NCBI RefSeq assembly: GCF_051014685.1
Contig: NW_027479035.1
Location: 186,001 to 250,000 of the forward strand
DNA length: 64,000 bases
Source: Ptiloglossa arizonensis
Lineage: Eukaryota > Arthropoda > Insecta > Hymenoptera > Colletidae
Direction of reading: 5' to 3'
A model generated the notes under the pieces. The model searched no databases, was not told the DNA's origin, and worked only from the letters and a program-made list of their open reading frames with translations. Numbering within the stretch: the first letter of the stretch is position 1; each line of letters begins with the position of its first letter. This document shows, piece by piece, positions 11,551 to 25,024 of this stretch. The translations under genes and the position numbers were made by a program.

Positions 11551-13825
11551 AAACGCTTGAAAAACTCAAAATTTTCGCAGTTCTGTTGCTCGAAACGAAT
11601 AACTAGAACGGGCTAGGGGAAAAGTACGCATACCGTTGTAATCGGGCGAGTTTCTACTTTCTGATGCAACAGAAATTTTGCGGATTGGTCAATCCGTTCG
11701 CGAGATATGGCAGTTTGGAGGTAAGCAACGCTTGAAAAACTCAAAATTTTCGCAGTTCTGTTGCTCGAAACGAATAACTAGAACGGGCTAGGGGAAAAGT
11801 ACGCACACCTTTGTAATCGGGCGAGTTTCTACTTTCAGATGCAACAGAAATTTTGCGGATTGGTCAATCCGTTCGCGAGATATGGCAGTTTGGGGGTAAG
11901 CAACGCTTGAAAAACTCAAAATTTTCGCAGTTCTGTTGCCCGAAACGAACAACTAGAACGGGCTAGGGGAAAAGGACGCATACCGTTGTAATCGGGCGAG
12001 TTTCTACTTTCAGATGCAACAGAAATTTTGCGGATTGGTCAATCCGTTCGCGAGTTATGGCAGTTTGGAGGTAAGAAACGCTTGAGAAACTCAAAATTTT
12101 CGCAGTTCTGATGCTCGACAAGCATAACTAGAACGGCCTAGGGGAAAAGTACGCACACCGTTGTAATCGGGCGAGTTTCTACTTTCAGATGCAACAGAAA
12201 TTTTGCGGATTGGTCAATCCGTTCGCGAGATATGGCAGTTTGGAGGTAAGAAACGCTCGAGAAACTCAAAATTTTCGCAGTTCTGATGCTCGACAAGCAT
12301 AACTAGAACGGCCTAGGGGAAAAGTACGAACACCGTTGTAATCGGGCGAGTTTCTACTTTCAGATGCAACAGAAATTTTGCGGATTGGTCAATCCGTTCG
12401 CGAGATATGGCAGTTTGGAGGTAAGCAACGCTTGAAAAACTCAAAATTTTCGCAGTTCTGTTGCTCGAAACGAATAACTAGAACGGGCTAGGGGAAAAGT
12501 ACGCATACCGTTGTAATCGGGCGAGTTTCTACTTTCTGATGCAACAGAAATTTTGCGGATTGGTCAATCCGTTCGCGAGATATGGCAGTTTGGAGGTAAG
12601 CAACGCTTGAAAAACTCAAAATTTTCGCAGTTCTGTTGCTCGAAACGAATAACTAGAACGGGCTAGGGGAAAAGTACGCACACCGTTGTAATCGGGCGAG
12701 TTTCTACTTTCAGATGCAACAGAAATTTTGCGGATTGGTCAATCCGTTCGCGAGATATGGCAGTTTGGGGGTAAGCAACGCTTGAAAAACTCAAAATTTT
12801 CGCAGTTCTGTTGCCCGAAACGAATAACTAGAACGGGCTAGGGGAAAAGTACGCATACCGTTGTAATCGGGCGAGTTTCTACTTTCAGATGCAACAGAAA
12901 TTTTGCGGATTGGTCAATCCGTTCGCGAGATATGGCAGTTTGGAGGTAAGAAACGCTCGAGAAACTCAAAATTTTCGCAGTTCTGATGCTCGACAAGCAT
13001 AACTAGAACGGCCTAGGGGAAAAGTACGCACACCGTTGTAATCGGGCGAGTTTCTACTTTCAGATGCAACAGAAATTTTGCGGATTGGTCAATCCGTTCG
13101 CGAGATATGGCAGTTTGGAGGTAAGCAACGCTTGAAGAACTCAAAATTTTCGCAGTTCTGTTGCTCGAAACGAATAACTAGAACGGGCTAGGGGAAAAGT
13201 ACGCATACCGTTGTAATCGGGCGAGTTTCTACTTTCTGATGCAACAGAAATTTTGCGGATTGGTCAATCCGTTCGCGAGATATGGCAGTTTGGAGGTAAG
13301 CAACGCTTGAAAAACTTAAAATTTTCGCAGTTCTGTTGCTCGTAACGAATAACTAGAACTGGCTAGGGGAAAAGTACGCACACCGTTGTAATCGGGCGAG
13401 TTTCTACTTTCAGATGCAACAGAAATTTTGCGGATTGGTCAATCCGTTCCCGAGTTATGGCAGTTTGGAGGTAGGAAACGCTTGAGAAACTTAAAATTTT
13501 CGCAGTTCTGATGCTCGAAACGAATAACTAGAACGGCCTACGGGAAAAGTACGCATAGTGTTGTAATCGGGCGAGTTTCTACTTTCAGATGCAACAGAAA
13601 TTTTGCGGATTGGTCAATCCGTTCGCGAGATATGGCAGTTTGGAAGTAAGAAACGCTTGAGAAACTCAAAATTTTCGCAGTTCTGATGCTCGAAACGAAT
13701 AACTAGGACGGCCTAGGGGAAAAGTACGCATAGTGTTGTAGTCGGGGGAGTTTCTACTTTCAGATGCAACAGAAATTTTGCGGATTGGTCAATCCGTTCG
13801 CGAGATATGGCAGTTTGGAGGTAAG
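11551..13825. repeat. 13-monomer sub-HOR (2275 bp) within 37-mer copy 2, unit b
   Basis: Counterpart of 5076-7350. Three monomers of a third unit follow (13826-14350), ending with the AAAAGG variant at 14250, which is 2275 bp after the one at 11975. Confidence 0.88.
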
Positions 13826-14000
13826 AAACGCTTGAAAAACTCAAAATTTTCGCAGTTCTGTTGCTCGAAACGAATAACTAGAACGGGCTAGGGGAAAAGT
13901 ACGCATACCGTTGTAATCGGGCGAGTTTCTACTTTCTGATGCAACAGAAATTTTGCGGATTGGTCAATCCGTTCGCGAGATATGGCAGTTTGGAGGTAAG

Positions 14001-17000
14001 CAACGCTTGAAAAACTCAAAATTTTCGCAGTTCTGTTGCTCGAAACGAATAACTAGAACGGGCTAGGGGAAAAGTACGCACACCTTTGTAATCGGGCGAG
14101 TTTCTACTTTCAGATGCAACAGAAATTTTGCGGATTGGTCAATCCGTTCGCGAGATATGGCAGTTTGGGGGTAAGCAACGCTTGAAAAACTCAAAATTTT
14201 CGCAGTTCTGTTGCCCGAAACGAATAACTAGAACGGGCTAGGGGAAAAGGACGCATACCGTTGTAATCGGGCGAGTTTCTACTTTCAGATGCAACAGAAA
14301 TTTTGCGGATTGGTCAATCCGTTCGCGAGTTATGGCAGTTTGGAGGTAAGAAACGCTTGAAAAACTCAAAATTTTCGCAGTTCTGTTGCTCGAAACGAAT
14401 AACTAGAACGGGCTAGGGGAAAAGTACGCACACCGTTGTAATCGGGCGAGTTTCTACTTTCAGATGCAACAGAAATTTTGCGGATTGGTCAATCCGTTCG
14501 CGAGATATGGCAGTTTGGGGGTAAGCAACGCTTGAAAAACTCAAAATTTTCGCAGTTCTGTTGCCCGAAACGAATAACTAGAACGGGCTAGGGGAAAAGT
14601 ACGCATACCGTTGTAATCGGGCGAGTTTCTACTTTCAGATGCAACAGAAATTTTGCGGATTGGTCAATCCGTTCGCGAGTTATGGCAGTTTGGAGGTAAG
14701 AAACGCTTGAGAAACTCAAAATTTTCGCAGTTCTGATGCTCGACAAGCATAACTAGAACGGCCTAGGGGAAAAGTACGCACACCGTTGTAATCGGGCGAG
14801 TTTCTACTTTCAGATGCAACAGAAATTTTGCGGATTGGTCAATCCGTTCGCGAGATATGGCAGTTTGGAGGTAAGAAACGCTCGAGAAACTCAAAATTTT
14901 CGCAGTTCTGATGCTCGACAAGCATAACTAGAACGGCCTAGGGGAAAAGTACGCACACCGTTGTAATCGGGCGAGTTTCTACTTTCAGATGCAACAGAAA
15001 TTTTGCGGATTGGTCAATCCGTTCCCGAGTTATGGCAGTTTGGAGGTAGGAAACGCTTGAGAAACTTAAAATTTTCGCAGTTCTGATGCTCGAAACGAAT
15101 AACTAGAACGGCCTACGGGAAAAGTACGCATAGTGTTGTAATCGGGCGAGTTTCTACTTTCAGATGCAACAGAAATTTTGCGGATTGGTCAATCCGTTCG
15201 CGAGATATGGCAGTTTGGAAGTAAGAAACGCTTGAGAAACTCAAAATTTTCGCAGTTCTGATGCTCGAAACGAATAACTAGGACGGCCTAGGGGAAAAGT
15301 ACGCATAGTGTTGTAGTCGGGGGAGTTTCTACTTTCAGATGCAACAGAAATTTTGCGGATTGGTCAATCCGTTCGCGAGATATGGCAGTTTGGGGGTAAG
15401 CAACGCTTGAAAAACTCAAAATTTTCGCAGTTCTGTTGCCCGAAACGAATAACTAGAACGGGCTAGGGGAAAAGTACGCATACCGTTGTAATCGGGCGAG
15501 TTTCTACTTTCAGATGCAACAGAAATTTTGCGGATTGGCCAGTCCGTTCGCGAGTTATGGCAGTTTGGAGGTAAGAAACGCTTGAGAAACTCAAAATTTT
15601 CGCAGTTCTGATGCTCGACAAGCATAACTAGAACGGCCTAGGGGAAAAGTACGCACACCGTTGTAATCGGGCGAGTTTCTACTTTCAGATGCAACAGAAA
15701 TTTTGCGGATTGGTCAATCCGTTCGCGAGATATGGCAGTTTGGAGGTAAGAAACGCTCGAGAAACTCAAAATTTTCGCAGTTCTGATGCTCGACAAGCAT
15801 AACTAGAACGGCCTAGGGGAAAAGTACGCACACCGTTGTAATCGGGCGAGTTTCTACTTTCAGATGCGACAGAAATTTTGCGGATTGGTCAATCCGTTCG
15901 CGAGATATGGCAGTTTGGAGGTAAGCAACGCTTGAAGAACTCAAAATTTTCGCAGTTCTGTTGCTCGAAACGAATAACTAGAACGGGCTAGGGGAAAAGT
16001 ACGCATACCGTTGTAATCGGGCGAGTTTCTACTTTCTGATGCAACAGAAATTTTGCGGATTGGTCAATCCGTTCGCGAGATATGGCAGTTTGGAGGTAAG
16101 CAACGCTTGAAAAACTTAAAATTTTCGCAGTTCTGTTGCTCGTAACGAATAACTAGAACTGGCTAGGGGAAAAGTACGCACACCGTTGTAATCGGGCGAG
16201 TTTCTACTTTCAGATGCAACAGAAATTTTGCGGATTGGTCAATCCGTTCCCGAGTTATGGCAGTTTGGAGGTAGGAAACGCTTGAGAAACTTAAAATTTT
16301 CGCAGTTCTGATGCTCGAAACGAATAACTAGAACGGCCTACGGGAAAAGTACGCATAGTGTTGTAATCGGGCGAGTTTCTACTTTCAGATGCAACAGAAA
16401 TTTTGCGGATTGGTCAATCCGTTCGCGAGATATGGCAGTTTGGAAGTAAGAAACGCTTGAGAAACTCAAAATTTTCGCAGTTCTGATGCTCGAAACGAAT
16501 AACTAGGACGGCCTAGGGGAAAAGTACGCATAGTGTTGTAGTCGGGGGAGTTTCTACTTTCAGATGCAACAGAAATTTTGCGGATTGGTCAATCCGTTCG
16601 CGAGATATGGCAGTTTGGAGGTAAGAAACGCTTGAAAAACTCAAAATTTTCGCAGTTCTGTTGCTCGAAACGAATAACTAGAACGGGCTAGGGGAAAGTA
16701 CGCATACCGTTGTAATCGGGCGAGTTTCTACTTTCTGATGCAACAGAAATTTTGCGGATTGGTCAATCCGTTCGCGAGATATGGCAGTTTGGAGGTAAGC
16801 AACGCTTGAAAAACTCAAAATTTTCGCAGTTCTGTTGCTCGAAACGAATAACTAGAACGGGCTAGGGGAAAAGTACGCACACCTTTGTAATCGGGCGAGT
16901 TTCTACTTTCAGATGCAACAGAAATTTTGCGGATTGGTCAATCCGTTCGCGAGATATGGCAGTTTGGGGGTAAGCAACGCTTGAAAAACTCAAAATTTTC

Positions 17001-18374
17001 GCAGTTCTGTTGCCCGAAACGAATAACTAGAACGGGCTAGGGGAAAAGGACGCATACCGTTGTAATCGGGCGAGTTTCTACTTTCAGATGCAACAGAAAT
17101 TTTGCGGATTGGTCAATCCGTTCGCGAGTTATGGCAGTTTGGAGGTAAGAAACGCTTGAGAAACTCAAAATTTTCGCAGTTCTGATGCTCGACAAGCATA
17201 ACTAGAACGGCCTAGGGGAAAAGTACGCACACCGTTGTAATCGGGCGAGTTTCTACTTTCAGATGCAACAGAAATTTTGCGGATTGGTCAATCCGTTCGC
17301 GAGATATGGCAGTTTGGAGGTAAGAAACGCTCGAGAAACTCAAAATTTTCGCAGTTCTGATGCTCGACAAGCATAACTAGAACGGCCTAGGGGAAAAGTA
17401 CGAACACCGTTGTAATCGGGCGAGTTTCTACTTTCAGATGCAACAGAAATTTTGCGGATTGGTCAATCCGTTCGCGAGATATGGCAGTTTGGAGGTAAGC
17501 AACGCTTGAAAAACTCAAAATTTTCGCAGTTCTGTTGCTCGAAACGAATAACTAGAACGGGCTAGGGGAAAAGTACGCATACCGTTGTAATCGGGCGAGT
17601 TTCTACTTTCTGATGCAACAGAAATTTTGCGGATTGGTCAATCCGTTCGCGAGATATGGCAGTTTGGAGGTAAGCAACGCTTGAAAAACTCAAAATTTTC
17701 GCAGTTCTGTTGCTCGAAACGAATAACTAGAACGGGCTAGGGGAAAAGTACGCACACCGTTGTAATCGGGCGAGTTTCTACTTTCAGATGCAACAGAAAT
17801 TTTGCGGATTGGTCAATCCGTTCGCGAGATATGGCAGTTTGGGGGTAAGCAACGCTTGAAAAACTCAAAATTTTCGCAGTTCTGTTGCCCGAAACGAATA
17901 ACTAGAACGGGCTAGGGGAAAAGTACGCATACCGTTGTAATCGGGCGAGTTTCTACTTTCAGATGCAACAGAAATTTTGCGGATTGGTCAATCCGTTCGC
18001 GAGTTATGGCAGTTTGGAGGTAAGAAACGCTTGAGAAACTCAAAATTTTCGCAGTTCTGATGCTCGACAAGCATAACTAGAACGGCCTAGGGGAAAAGTA
18101 CGCACACCGTTGTAATCGGGCGAGTTTCTACTTTCAGATGCAACAGAAATTTTGCGGATTGGTCAATCCGTTCGCGAGATATGGCAGTTTGGAGGTAAGA
18201 AACGCTCGAGAAACTCAAAATTTTCGCAGTTCTGATGCTCGACAAGCATAACTAGAACGGCCTAGGGGAAAAGTACGAACACCGTTGTAATCGGGCGAGT
18301 TTCTACTTTCAGATGCAACAGAAATTTTGCGGATTGGTCAATCCGTTCGCGAGATATGGCAGTTTGGAGGTAAG
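14001..18374. repeat. Mosaic satellite segment with hybrid monomers and emerging 5-monomer rhythm
   Basis: There is no single long repeat here. The monomer at 14351 joins an AAACGC start to a TTGCTCG/CACACCG body. The one at 14876 joins a GACAAGC body to a CCCGAGTTATGG/GTAGG end. The series GAAGAAC, CGTAACG, CTACGGG, GGACGG reappears at 15926-16625. A one-base deletion in AGGGGAAAAG near 16695 makes the monomer at 16626 only 174 bp and shifts register by one. From about 16625 the order follows an 875-bp, 5-monomer pattern (CATACCG; CACACC; TTGCCCG; GACAAGC; GACAAGC with ACGAACACCG), with the ACGAACACCG variant near 17400 and 18276. Confidence 0.85.
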
Positions 18375-21300
18375 CAACGCTTGAAAAACTCAAAATTTTC
18401 GCAGTTCTGTTGCTCGAAACGAATAACTAGAACGGGCTAGGGGAAAAGTACGCATACCGTTGTAATCGGGCGAGTTTCTACTTTTTGATGCAACAGAAAT
18501 TTTGCGGGTTGGTCAATCCGTTCGCGAGATATGGCAGTTTGGAGGTAAGCAACGCTTGAAAAACTCAAAATTTTCGCAGTTCTGTTGCTCGAAACGAATA
18601 ACTAGAACGGGCTAGGGGAAAAGTACGCACACCTTTGTAATCGGGCGAGTTTCTACTTTCAGATGCAACAGAAATTTTGCGGATTGGTCAATCCGTTCGC
18701 GAGATATGGCAGTTTGGGGGTAAGCAACGCTTGAAAAACTCAAAATTTTCGCAGTTCTGTTGCCCGAAACGAATAACTAGAACGGGCTAGGGGAAAAGTA
18801 CGCATACCGTTGTAATCGGGCGAGTTTCTACTTTCAGATGCAACAGAAATTTTGCGGATTGGTCAATCCGTTCGCGAGTTATGGCAGTTTGGAGTTAAGA
18901 AACGCTTGAGAAACTCAAAATTTTCGCAGTTCTGATGCTCGACAAGCATAACTAGAACGGCCTAGGGGAAAAGTACGCACACCGTTGTAATCGGGCGAGT
19001 TTCTACTTTCAGATGCAACAGAAATTTTGCGGATTGGTCAATCCGTTCGCGAGATATGGCAGTTTGGAGGTAAGAAACGCTCGAGAAACTCAAAATTTTC
19101 GCAGTTCTGATGCTCGACAAGCATAACTAGAACGGCCTAGGGGAAAAGTACGAACACCGTTGTAATCGGGCGAGTTTCTACTTTCAGATGCAACAGAAAT
19201 TTTGCGGATTGGTCAATCCGTTCGCGAGATATGGCAGTTTGGAGGTAAGCAACGCTTGAAAAACTCAAAATTTTCGCAGTTCTGTTGCTCGAAACGAATA
19301 ACTAGGACGGGCTAGGGGAAAAGTACGCATACCGTTGTAATCGGGCGAGTTTCTACTTTCTGATGCAACAGAAATTTTGCGGATTGTTCAATCCGTTCGC
19401 GAGATATGGCAGTTTGGAGGTAAGCAACGCTTGAAAAACTCAAAATTTTCGCAGTTCTGTTGCTCGAAACGAATAACTAGAACCGGCTAGGGGAAAAGTA
19501 CGCACACCGTTGTAATCGGGCGAGTTTCTACTTTCAGATGCAACAGAAATTTTGCGGATTGGTCAATCCGTTCGCGAGATATGGCAGTTTGGGGGTAAGC
19601 AACGCTTGAAAAACTCAAAATTTCCGCAGTTCTGTTGCCCGAAACGAATAACTAGAACGGGCTAGGGGAAAAGTACGCATACCGTTGTAATCGGGCGAGT
19701 TTCTACTTTCAGATGCAACAGAAATTTTGCGGATTGGTCAATCCGTTCGCGAGTTATGGCAGTTTGGAGGTAAGAAACGCTTGAGAAACTCAAAATTTTC
19801 GCAGTTCTGATGCTCGACAAGCATAACTAGAACGGCCTAGGGGAAAAGTACGCACACCGTTGTAATCGGGCGAGTTTCTACTTTCAGATGCAACAGAAAT
19901 TTTGCGGATTGGTCAATCCGTTCGCGAGATATGGCAGTTTGGAGGTAAGAAACGCTCGAGAAACTCAAAATTTTCGCAGTTCTGATGCTCGACAAGCATA
20001 ACTAGAACGGCCTAGGGGAAAAGTACGAACACCGTTGTAATCGGGCGAGTTTCTACTTTCAGATGCAACAGAAATTTTGCGGATTGGTCAATCCGTTCGC
20101 GAGATATGGCAGTTTGGAGGTAAGCAACGCTTGAAAAACTCAAAATTTTCGCAGTTCTGTTGCTCGAAACGAATAACTAGAACGGGCTAGGGGAAAAGTA
20201 CGCATACCGTTGTAATCGGGCGAGTTTCTACTTTCTGATGCAACAGAAATTTTGCGGATTGGTCAATCCATTCGCGAGATATGGCAGTTTGGAGGTAAGC
20301 AACGCTTGAAAAACTCAAAATTTTCGCAGTTCTGTTGCTCGAAACGAATAACTAGAACGGGCTAGGGGAAAAGTACGCACACCGTTGTAATCGGGCGAGT
20401 TTCTACTTTCAGATGCAACAGAAATTTTGCAGATTGGTCAATCCGTTCGCGAGATATGGCAGTTTGGAGGTAAGCAACGCTTGAAAAACTCAAAATTTTC
20501 GCAGTTCTGATGCTCGAAACGAATAACTAGGACGGCCTAGGGGAAAAGTACGCATAGTGTTGTAGTCGGGGGAGTTTCTACTTTCAGATGCAACAGAAAT
20601 TTTGCGGATTGGTCAATCCGTTCGCGAGATATGGCAGTTTGGAGGTAAGAAACGCTCGAGAAACTCAAAATTTTCGCAGTTCTGATGCTCGACAAGCATA
20701 ACTAGAACGGCCTAGGGGAAAAGTACGCATAGTGTTGTAATCGGGCGAGTTTCTACTTTCAGATGCAACAGAAATTTTGCGGATTGGTCAATCCGTTCGC
20801 GAGATATGGCAGTTTGGAGGTAAGAAACGCTCGAGAAACTCAAAATTTTCGCAGATCTGATGCTCGACAAGCATAACTAGAACGGCCTAGGGGAAAAGTA
20901 CGCACACCGTTGTAATCGGGCGAGTTTCTACTTTCAGATGCAACAGAAATTTTGCGGATTGGTCATTCCGTTCGCGAGATATGGCAGTTTGGAGGTAAGC
21001 AAAGCTTGAAAAAATCAAAATTTTCGCAGTTCTGTTGCTCGAAACGAATAACTAGAACGGGCTAGGGGAAAAGTACGCACACCGTTGTAATCGGGCGAGT
21101 TTCTACTTTCAGATGCAACAGAAATTTTGCGGATTGGTCAATCCGTTCGCGAGATATGGCAGTTTGGAGGTAAGCAACGCTTGAAAAACTCAAAATTTTC
21201 GCAGTTCTGTTGCTCGAAACGAATAACTAGAACGGGCTAGGGGAAAAGTACGCACACCGTTGTAATCGGGCGAGTTTCTACTTTCAGATGCAACAGAAAT

Positions 21301-21699
21301 TTTGCGGATTGGTCAATCCGTTCGCGAGATATGGCAGTTTGGAGGTAAGAAACGCTCGAGAAACTCAAAATTTTCGCAGTTCTGATGCTCGACAAGCATA
21401 ACTAGAACGGCCTAGGGGAAAAGTACGCATAGTGTTGTAATCGGGCGAGTTTCTACTTTCAGATGCAACAGAAATTTTGCGGATTGGTCAATCCGTTCGC
21501 GAGATATGGCAGTTTGGAGGTAAGAAACGCTCGAGAAACTCAAAATTTTCGCAATTCTGATGCTCGACAAGCATAACTAGAACGGCCTAGGGGAAAAGTA
21601 CGCACACCGTTGTAATCGGGCGAGTTTCTACTTTCAGATGCAACAGAAATTTTGCGGATTGGTCAATCCGTTCGCGAGATATGGCAGTTTGGAGGTAAG
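18375..21699. repeat. 19-monomer HOR (3325 bp), copy 1
   Basis: Nineteen monomers recur 3325 bp downstream. Shared rare variants are CTTTTTGATG at 18481/21806, ATCCATTCG at about 20270/23595, GGTCATTCC at 20961/24286 and GCAATTCTG at 21551/24876. Differences noticed: 19036 G versus 22361 C, 19387 T versus 22712 G, and 19624 C versus 22949 T. The first ten monomers are themselves two 5-monomer (875 bp) units. Confidence 0.92.
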
Positions 21700-24600
21700 C
21701 AACGCTTGAAAAACTCAAAATTTTCGCAGTTCTGTTGCTCGAAACGAATAACTAGAACGGGCTAGGGGAAAAGTACGCATACCGTTGTAATCGGGCGAGT
21801 TTCTACTTTTTGATGCAACAGAAATTTTGCGGGTTGGTCAATCCGTTCGCGAGATATGGCAGTTTGGAGGTAAGCAACGCTTGAAAAACTCAAAATTTTC
21901 GCAGTTCTGTTGCTCGAAACGAATAACTAGAACGGGCTAGGGGAAAAGTACGCACACCTTTGTAATCGGGCGAGTTTCTACTTTCAGATGCAACAGAAAT
22001 TTTGCGGATTGGTCAATCCGTTCGCGAGATATGGCAGTTTGGGGGTAAGCAACGCTTGAAAAACTCAAAATTTTCGCAGTTCTGTTGCCCGAAACGAATA
22101 ACTAGAACGGGCTAGGGGAAAAGTACGCATACCGTTGTAATCGGGCGAGTTTCTACTTTCAGATGCAACAGAAATTTTGCGGATTGGTCAATCCGTTCGC
22201 GAGTTATGGCAGTTTGGAGTTAAGAAACGCTTGAGAAACTCAAAATTTTCGCAGTTCTGATGCTCGACAAGCATAACTAGAACGGCCTAGGGGAAAAGTA
22301 CGCACACCGTTGTAATCGGGCGAGTTTCTACTTTCAGATGCAACAGAAATTTTGCGGATTCGTCAATCCGTTCGCGAGATATGGCAGTTTGGAGGTAAGA
22401 AACGCTCGAGAAACTCAAAATTTTCGCAGTTCTGATGCTCGACAAGCATAACTAGAACGGCCTAGGGGAAAAGTACGAACACCGTTGTAATCGGGCGAGT
22501 TTCTACTTTCAGATGCAACAGAAATTTTGCGGATTGGTCAATCCGTTCGCGAGATATGGCAGTTTGGAGGTAAGCAACGCTTGAAAAACTCAAAATTTTC
22601 GCAGTTCTGTTGCTCGAAACGAATAACTAGGACGGGCTAGGGGAAAAGTACGCATACCGTTGTAATCGGGCGAGTTTCTACTTTCTGATGCAACAGAAAT
22701 TTTGCGGATTGGTCAATCCGTTCGCGAGATATGGCAGTTTGGAGGTAAGCAACGCTTGAAAAACTCAAAATTTTCGCAGTTCTGTTGCTCGAAACGAATA
22801 ACTAGAACCGGCTAGGGGAAAAGTACGCACACCGTTGTAATCGGGCGAGTTTCTACTTTCAGATGCAACAGAAATTTTGCGGATTGGTCAATCCGTTCGC
22901 GAGATATGGCAGTTTGGGGGTAAGCAACGCTTGAAAAACTCAAAATTTTCGCAGTTCTGTTGCCCGAAACGAATAACTAGAACGGGCTAGGGGAAAAGTA
23001 CGCATACCGTTGTAATCGGGCGAGTTTCTACTTTCAGATGCAACAGAAATTTTGCGGATTGGTCAATCCGTTCGCGAGTTATGGCAGTTTGGAGGTAAGA
23101 AACGCTTGAGAAACTCAAAATTTTCGCAGTTCTGATGCTCGACAAGCATAACTAGAACGGCCTAGGGGAAAAGTACGCACACCGTTGTAATCGGGCGAGT
23201 TTCTACTTTCAGATGCAACAGAAATTTTGCGGATTGGTCAATCCGTTCGCGAGATATGGCAGTTTGGAGGTAAGAAACGCTCGAGAAACTCAAAATTTTC
23301 GCAGTTCTGATGCTCGACAAGCATAACTAGAACGGCCTAGGGGAAAAGTACGAACACCGTTGTAATCGGGCGAGTTTCTACTTTCAGATGCAACAGAAAT
23401 TTTGCGGATTGGTCAATCCGTTCGCGAGATATGGCAGTTTGGAGGTAAGCAACGCTTGAAAAACTCAAAATTTTCGCAGTTCTGTTGCTCGAAACGAATA
23501 ACTAGAACGGGCTAGGGGAAAAGTACGCATACCGTTGTAATCGGGCGAGTTTCTACTTTCTGATGCAACAGAAATTTTGCGGATTGGTCAATCCATTCGC
23601 GAGATATGGCAGTTTGGAGGTAAGCAACGCTTGAAAAACTCAAAATTTTCGCAGTTCTGTTGCTCGAAACGAATAACTAGAACGGGCTAGGGGAAAAGTA
23701 CGCACACCGTTGTAATCGGGCGAGTTTCTACTTTCAGATGCAACAGAAATTTTGCAGATTGGTCAATCCGTTCGCGAGATATGGCAGTTTGGAGGTAAGC
23801 AACGCTTGAAAAACTCAAAATTTTCGCAGTTCTGATGCTCGAAACGAATAACTAGGACGGCCTAGGGGAAAAGTACGCATAGTGTTGTAGTCGGGGGAGT
23901 TTCTACTTTCAGATGCAACAGAAATTTTGCGGATTGGTCAATCCGTTCGCGAGATATGGCAGTTTGGAGGTAAGAAACGCTCGAGAAACTCAAAATTTTC
24001 GCAGTTCTGATGCTCGACAAGCATAACTAGAACGGCCTAGGGGAAAAGTACGCATAGTGTTGTAATCGGGCGAGTTTCTACTTTCAGATGCAACAGAAAT
24101 TTTGCGGATTGGTCAATCCGTTCGCGAGATATGGCAGTTTGGAGGTAAGAAACGCTCGAGAAACTCAAAATTTTCGCAGATCTGATGCTCGACAAGCATA
24201 ACTAGAACGGCCTAGGGGAAAAGTACGCACACCGTTGTAATCGGGCGAGTTTCTACTTTCAGATGCAACAGAAATTTTGCGGATTGGTCATTCCGTTCGC
24301 GAGATATGGCAGTTTGGAGGTAAGCAAAGCTTGAAAAAATCAAAATTTTCGCAGTTCTGTTGCTCGAAACGAATAACTAGAACGGGCTAGGGGAAAAGTA
24401 CGCACACCGTTGTAATCGGGCGAGTTTCTACTTTCAGATGCAACAGAAATTTTGCGGATTGGTCAATCCGTTCGCGAGATATGGCAGTTTGGAGGTAAGC
24501 AACGCTTGAAAAACTCAAAATTTTCGCAGTTCTGTTGCTCGAAACGAATAACTAGAACGGGCTAGGGGAAAAGTACGCACACCGTTGTAATCGGGCGAGT

Positions 24601-25024
24601 TTCTACTTTCAGATGCAACAGAAATTTTGCGGATTGGTCAATCCGTTCGCGAGATATGGCAGTTTGGAGGTAAGAAACGCTCGAGAAACTCAAAATTTTC
24701 GCAGTTCTGATGCTCGACAAGCATAACTAGAACGGCCTAGGGGAAAAGTACGCATAGTGTTGTAATCGGGCGAGTTTCTACTTTCAGATGCAACAGAAAT
24801 TTTGCGGATTGGTCAATCCGTTCGCGAGATATGGCAGTTTGGAGGTAAGAAACGCTCGAGAAACTCAAAATTTTCGCAATTCTGATGCTCGACAAGCATA
24901 ACTAGAACGGCCTAGGGGAAAAGTACGCACACCGTTGTAATCGGGCGAGTTTCTACTTTCAGATGCAACAGAAATTTTGCGGATTGGTCAATCCGTTCGC
25001 GAGATATGGCAGTTTGGAGGTAAG
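21700..25024. repeat. 19-monomer HOR (3325 bp), copy 2
   Basis: This copy adjoins copy 1 with the same order. Its last six monomers (23975-25024) also form the start of the next, 16-monomer HOR, so the two periodicities overlap. A third copy does not follow: the monomer at 25025 has CGAGGTTCTAC instead of CTTTTTGATG. Confidence 0.92.

Larger units (their letters stand above)
7526..14000. repeat. 37-monomer HOR (6475 bp), copy 2
   Basis: This copy directly follows copy 1 and has the same monomer order and length. After 14000 the sequence does not restart a third 37-monomer copy. It continues with two more monomers of the 13-monomer pattern (14001-14350) and then breaks at a hybrid monomer at 14351. 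The near identity of two adjacent 6.5-kb units implies a very recent duplication. Confidence 0.92.

Noticed and set aside
15416..15625. Open frame of 69 codons on the - strand
   Set aside because: It exists because of a local change (GGCCAGTCC near 15538) that removes a stop usual in the repeat. There is no other coding evidence.
16690..16697. Functional meaning of the single-base deletion in AGGGGAAAAG
   Set aside because: It is a lone homopolymer-type change that could be a sequencing or consensus error.
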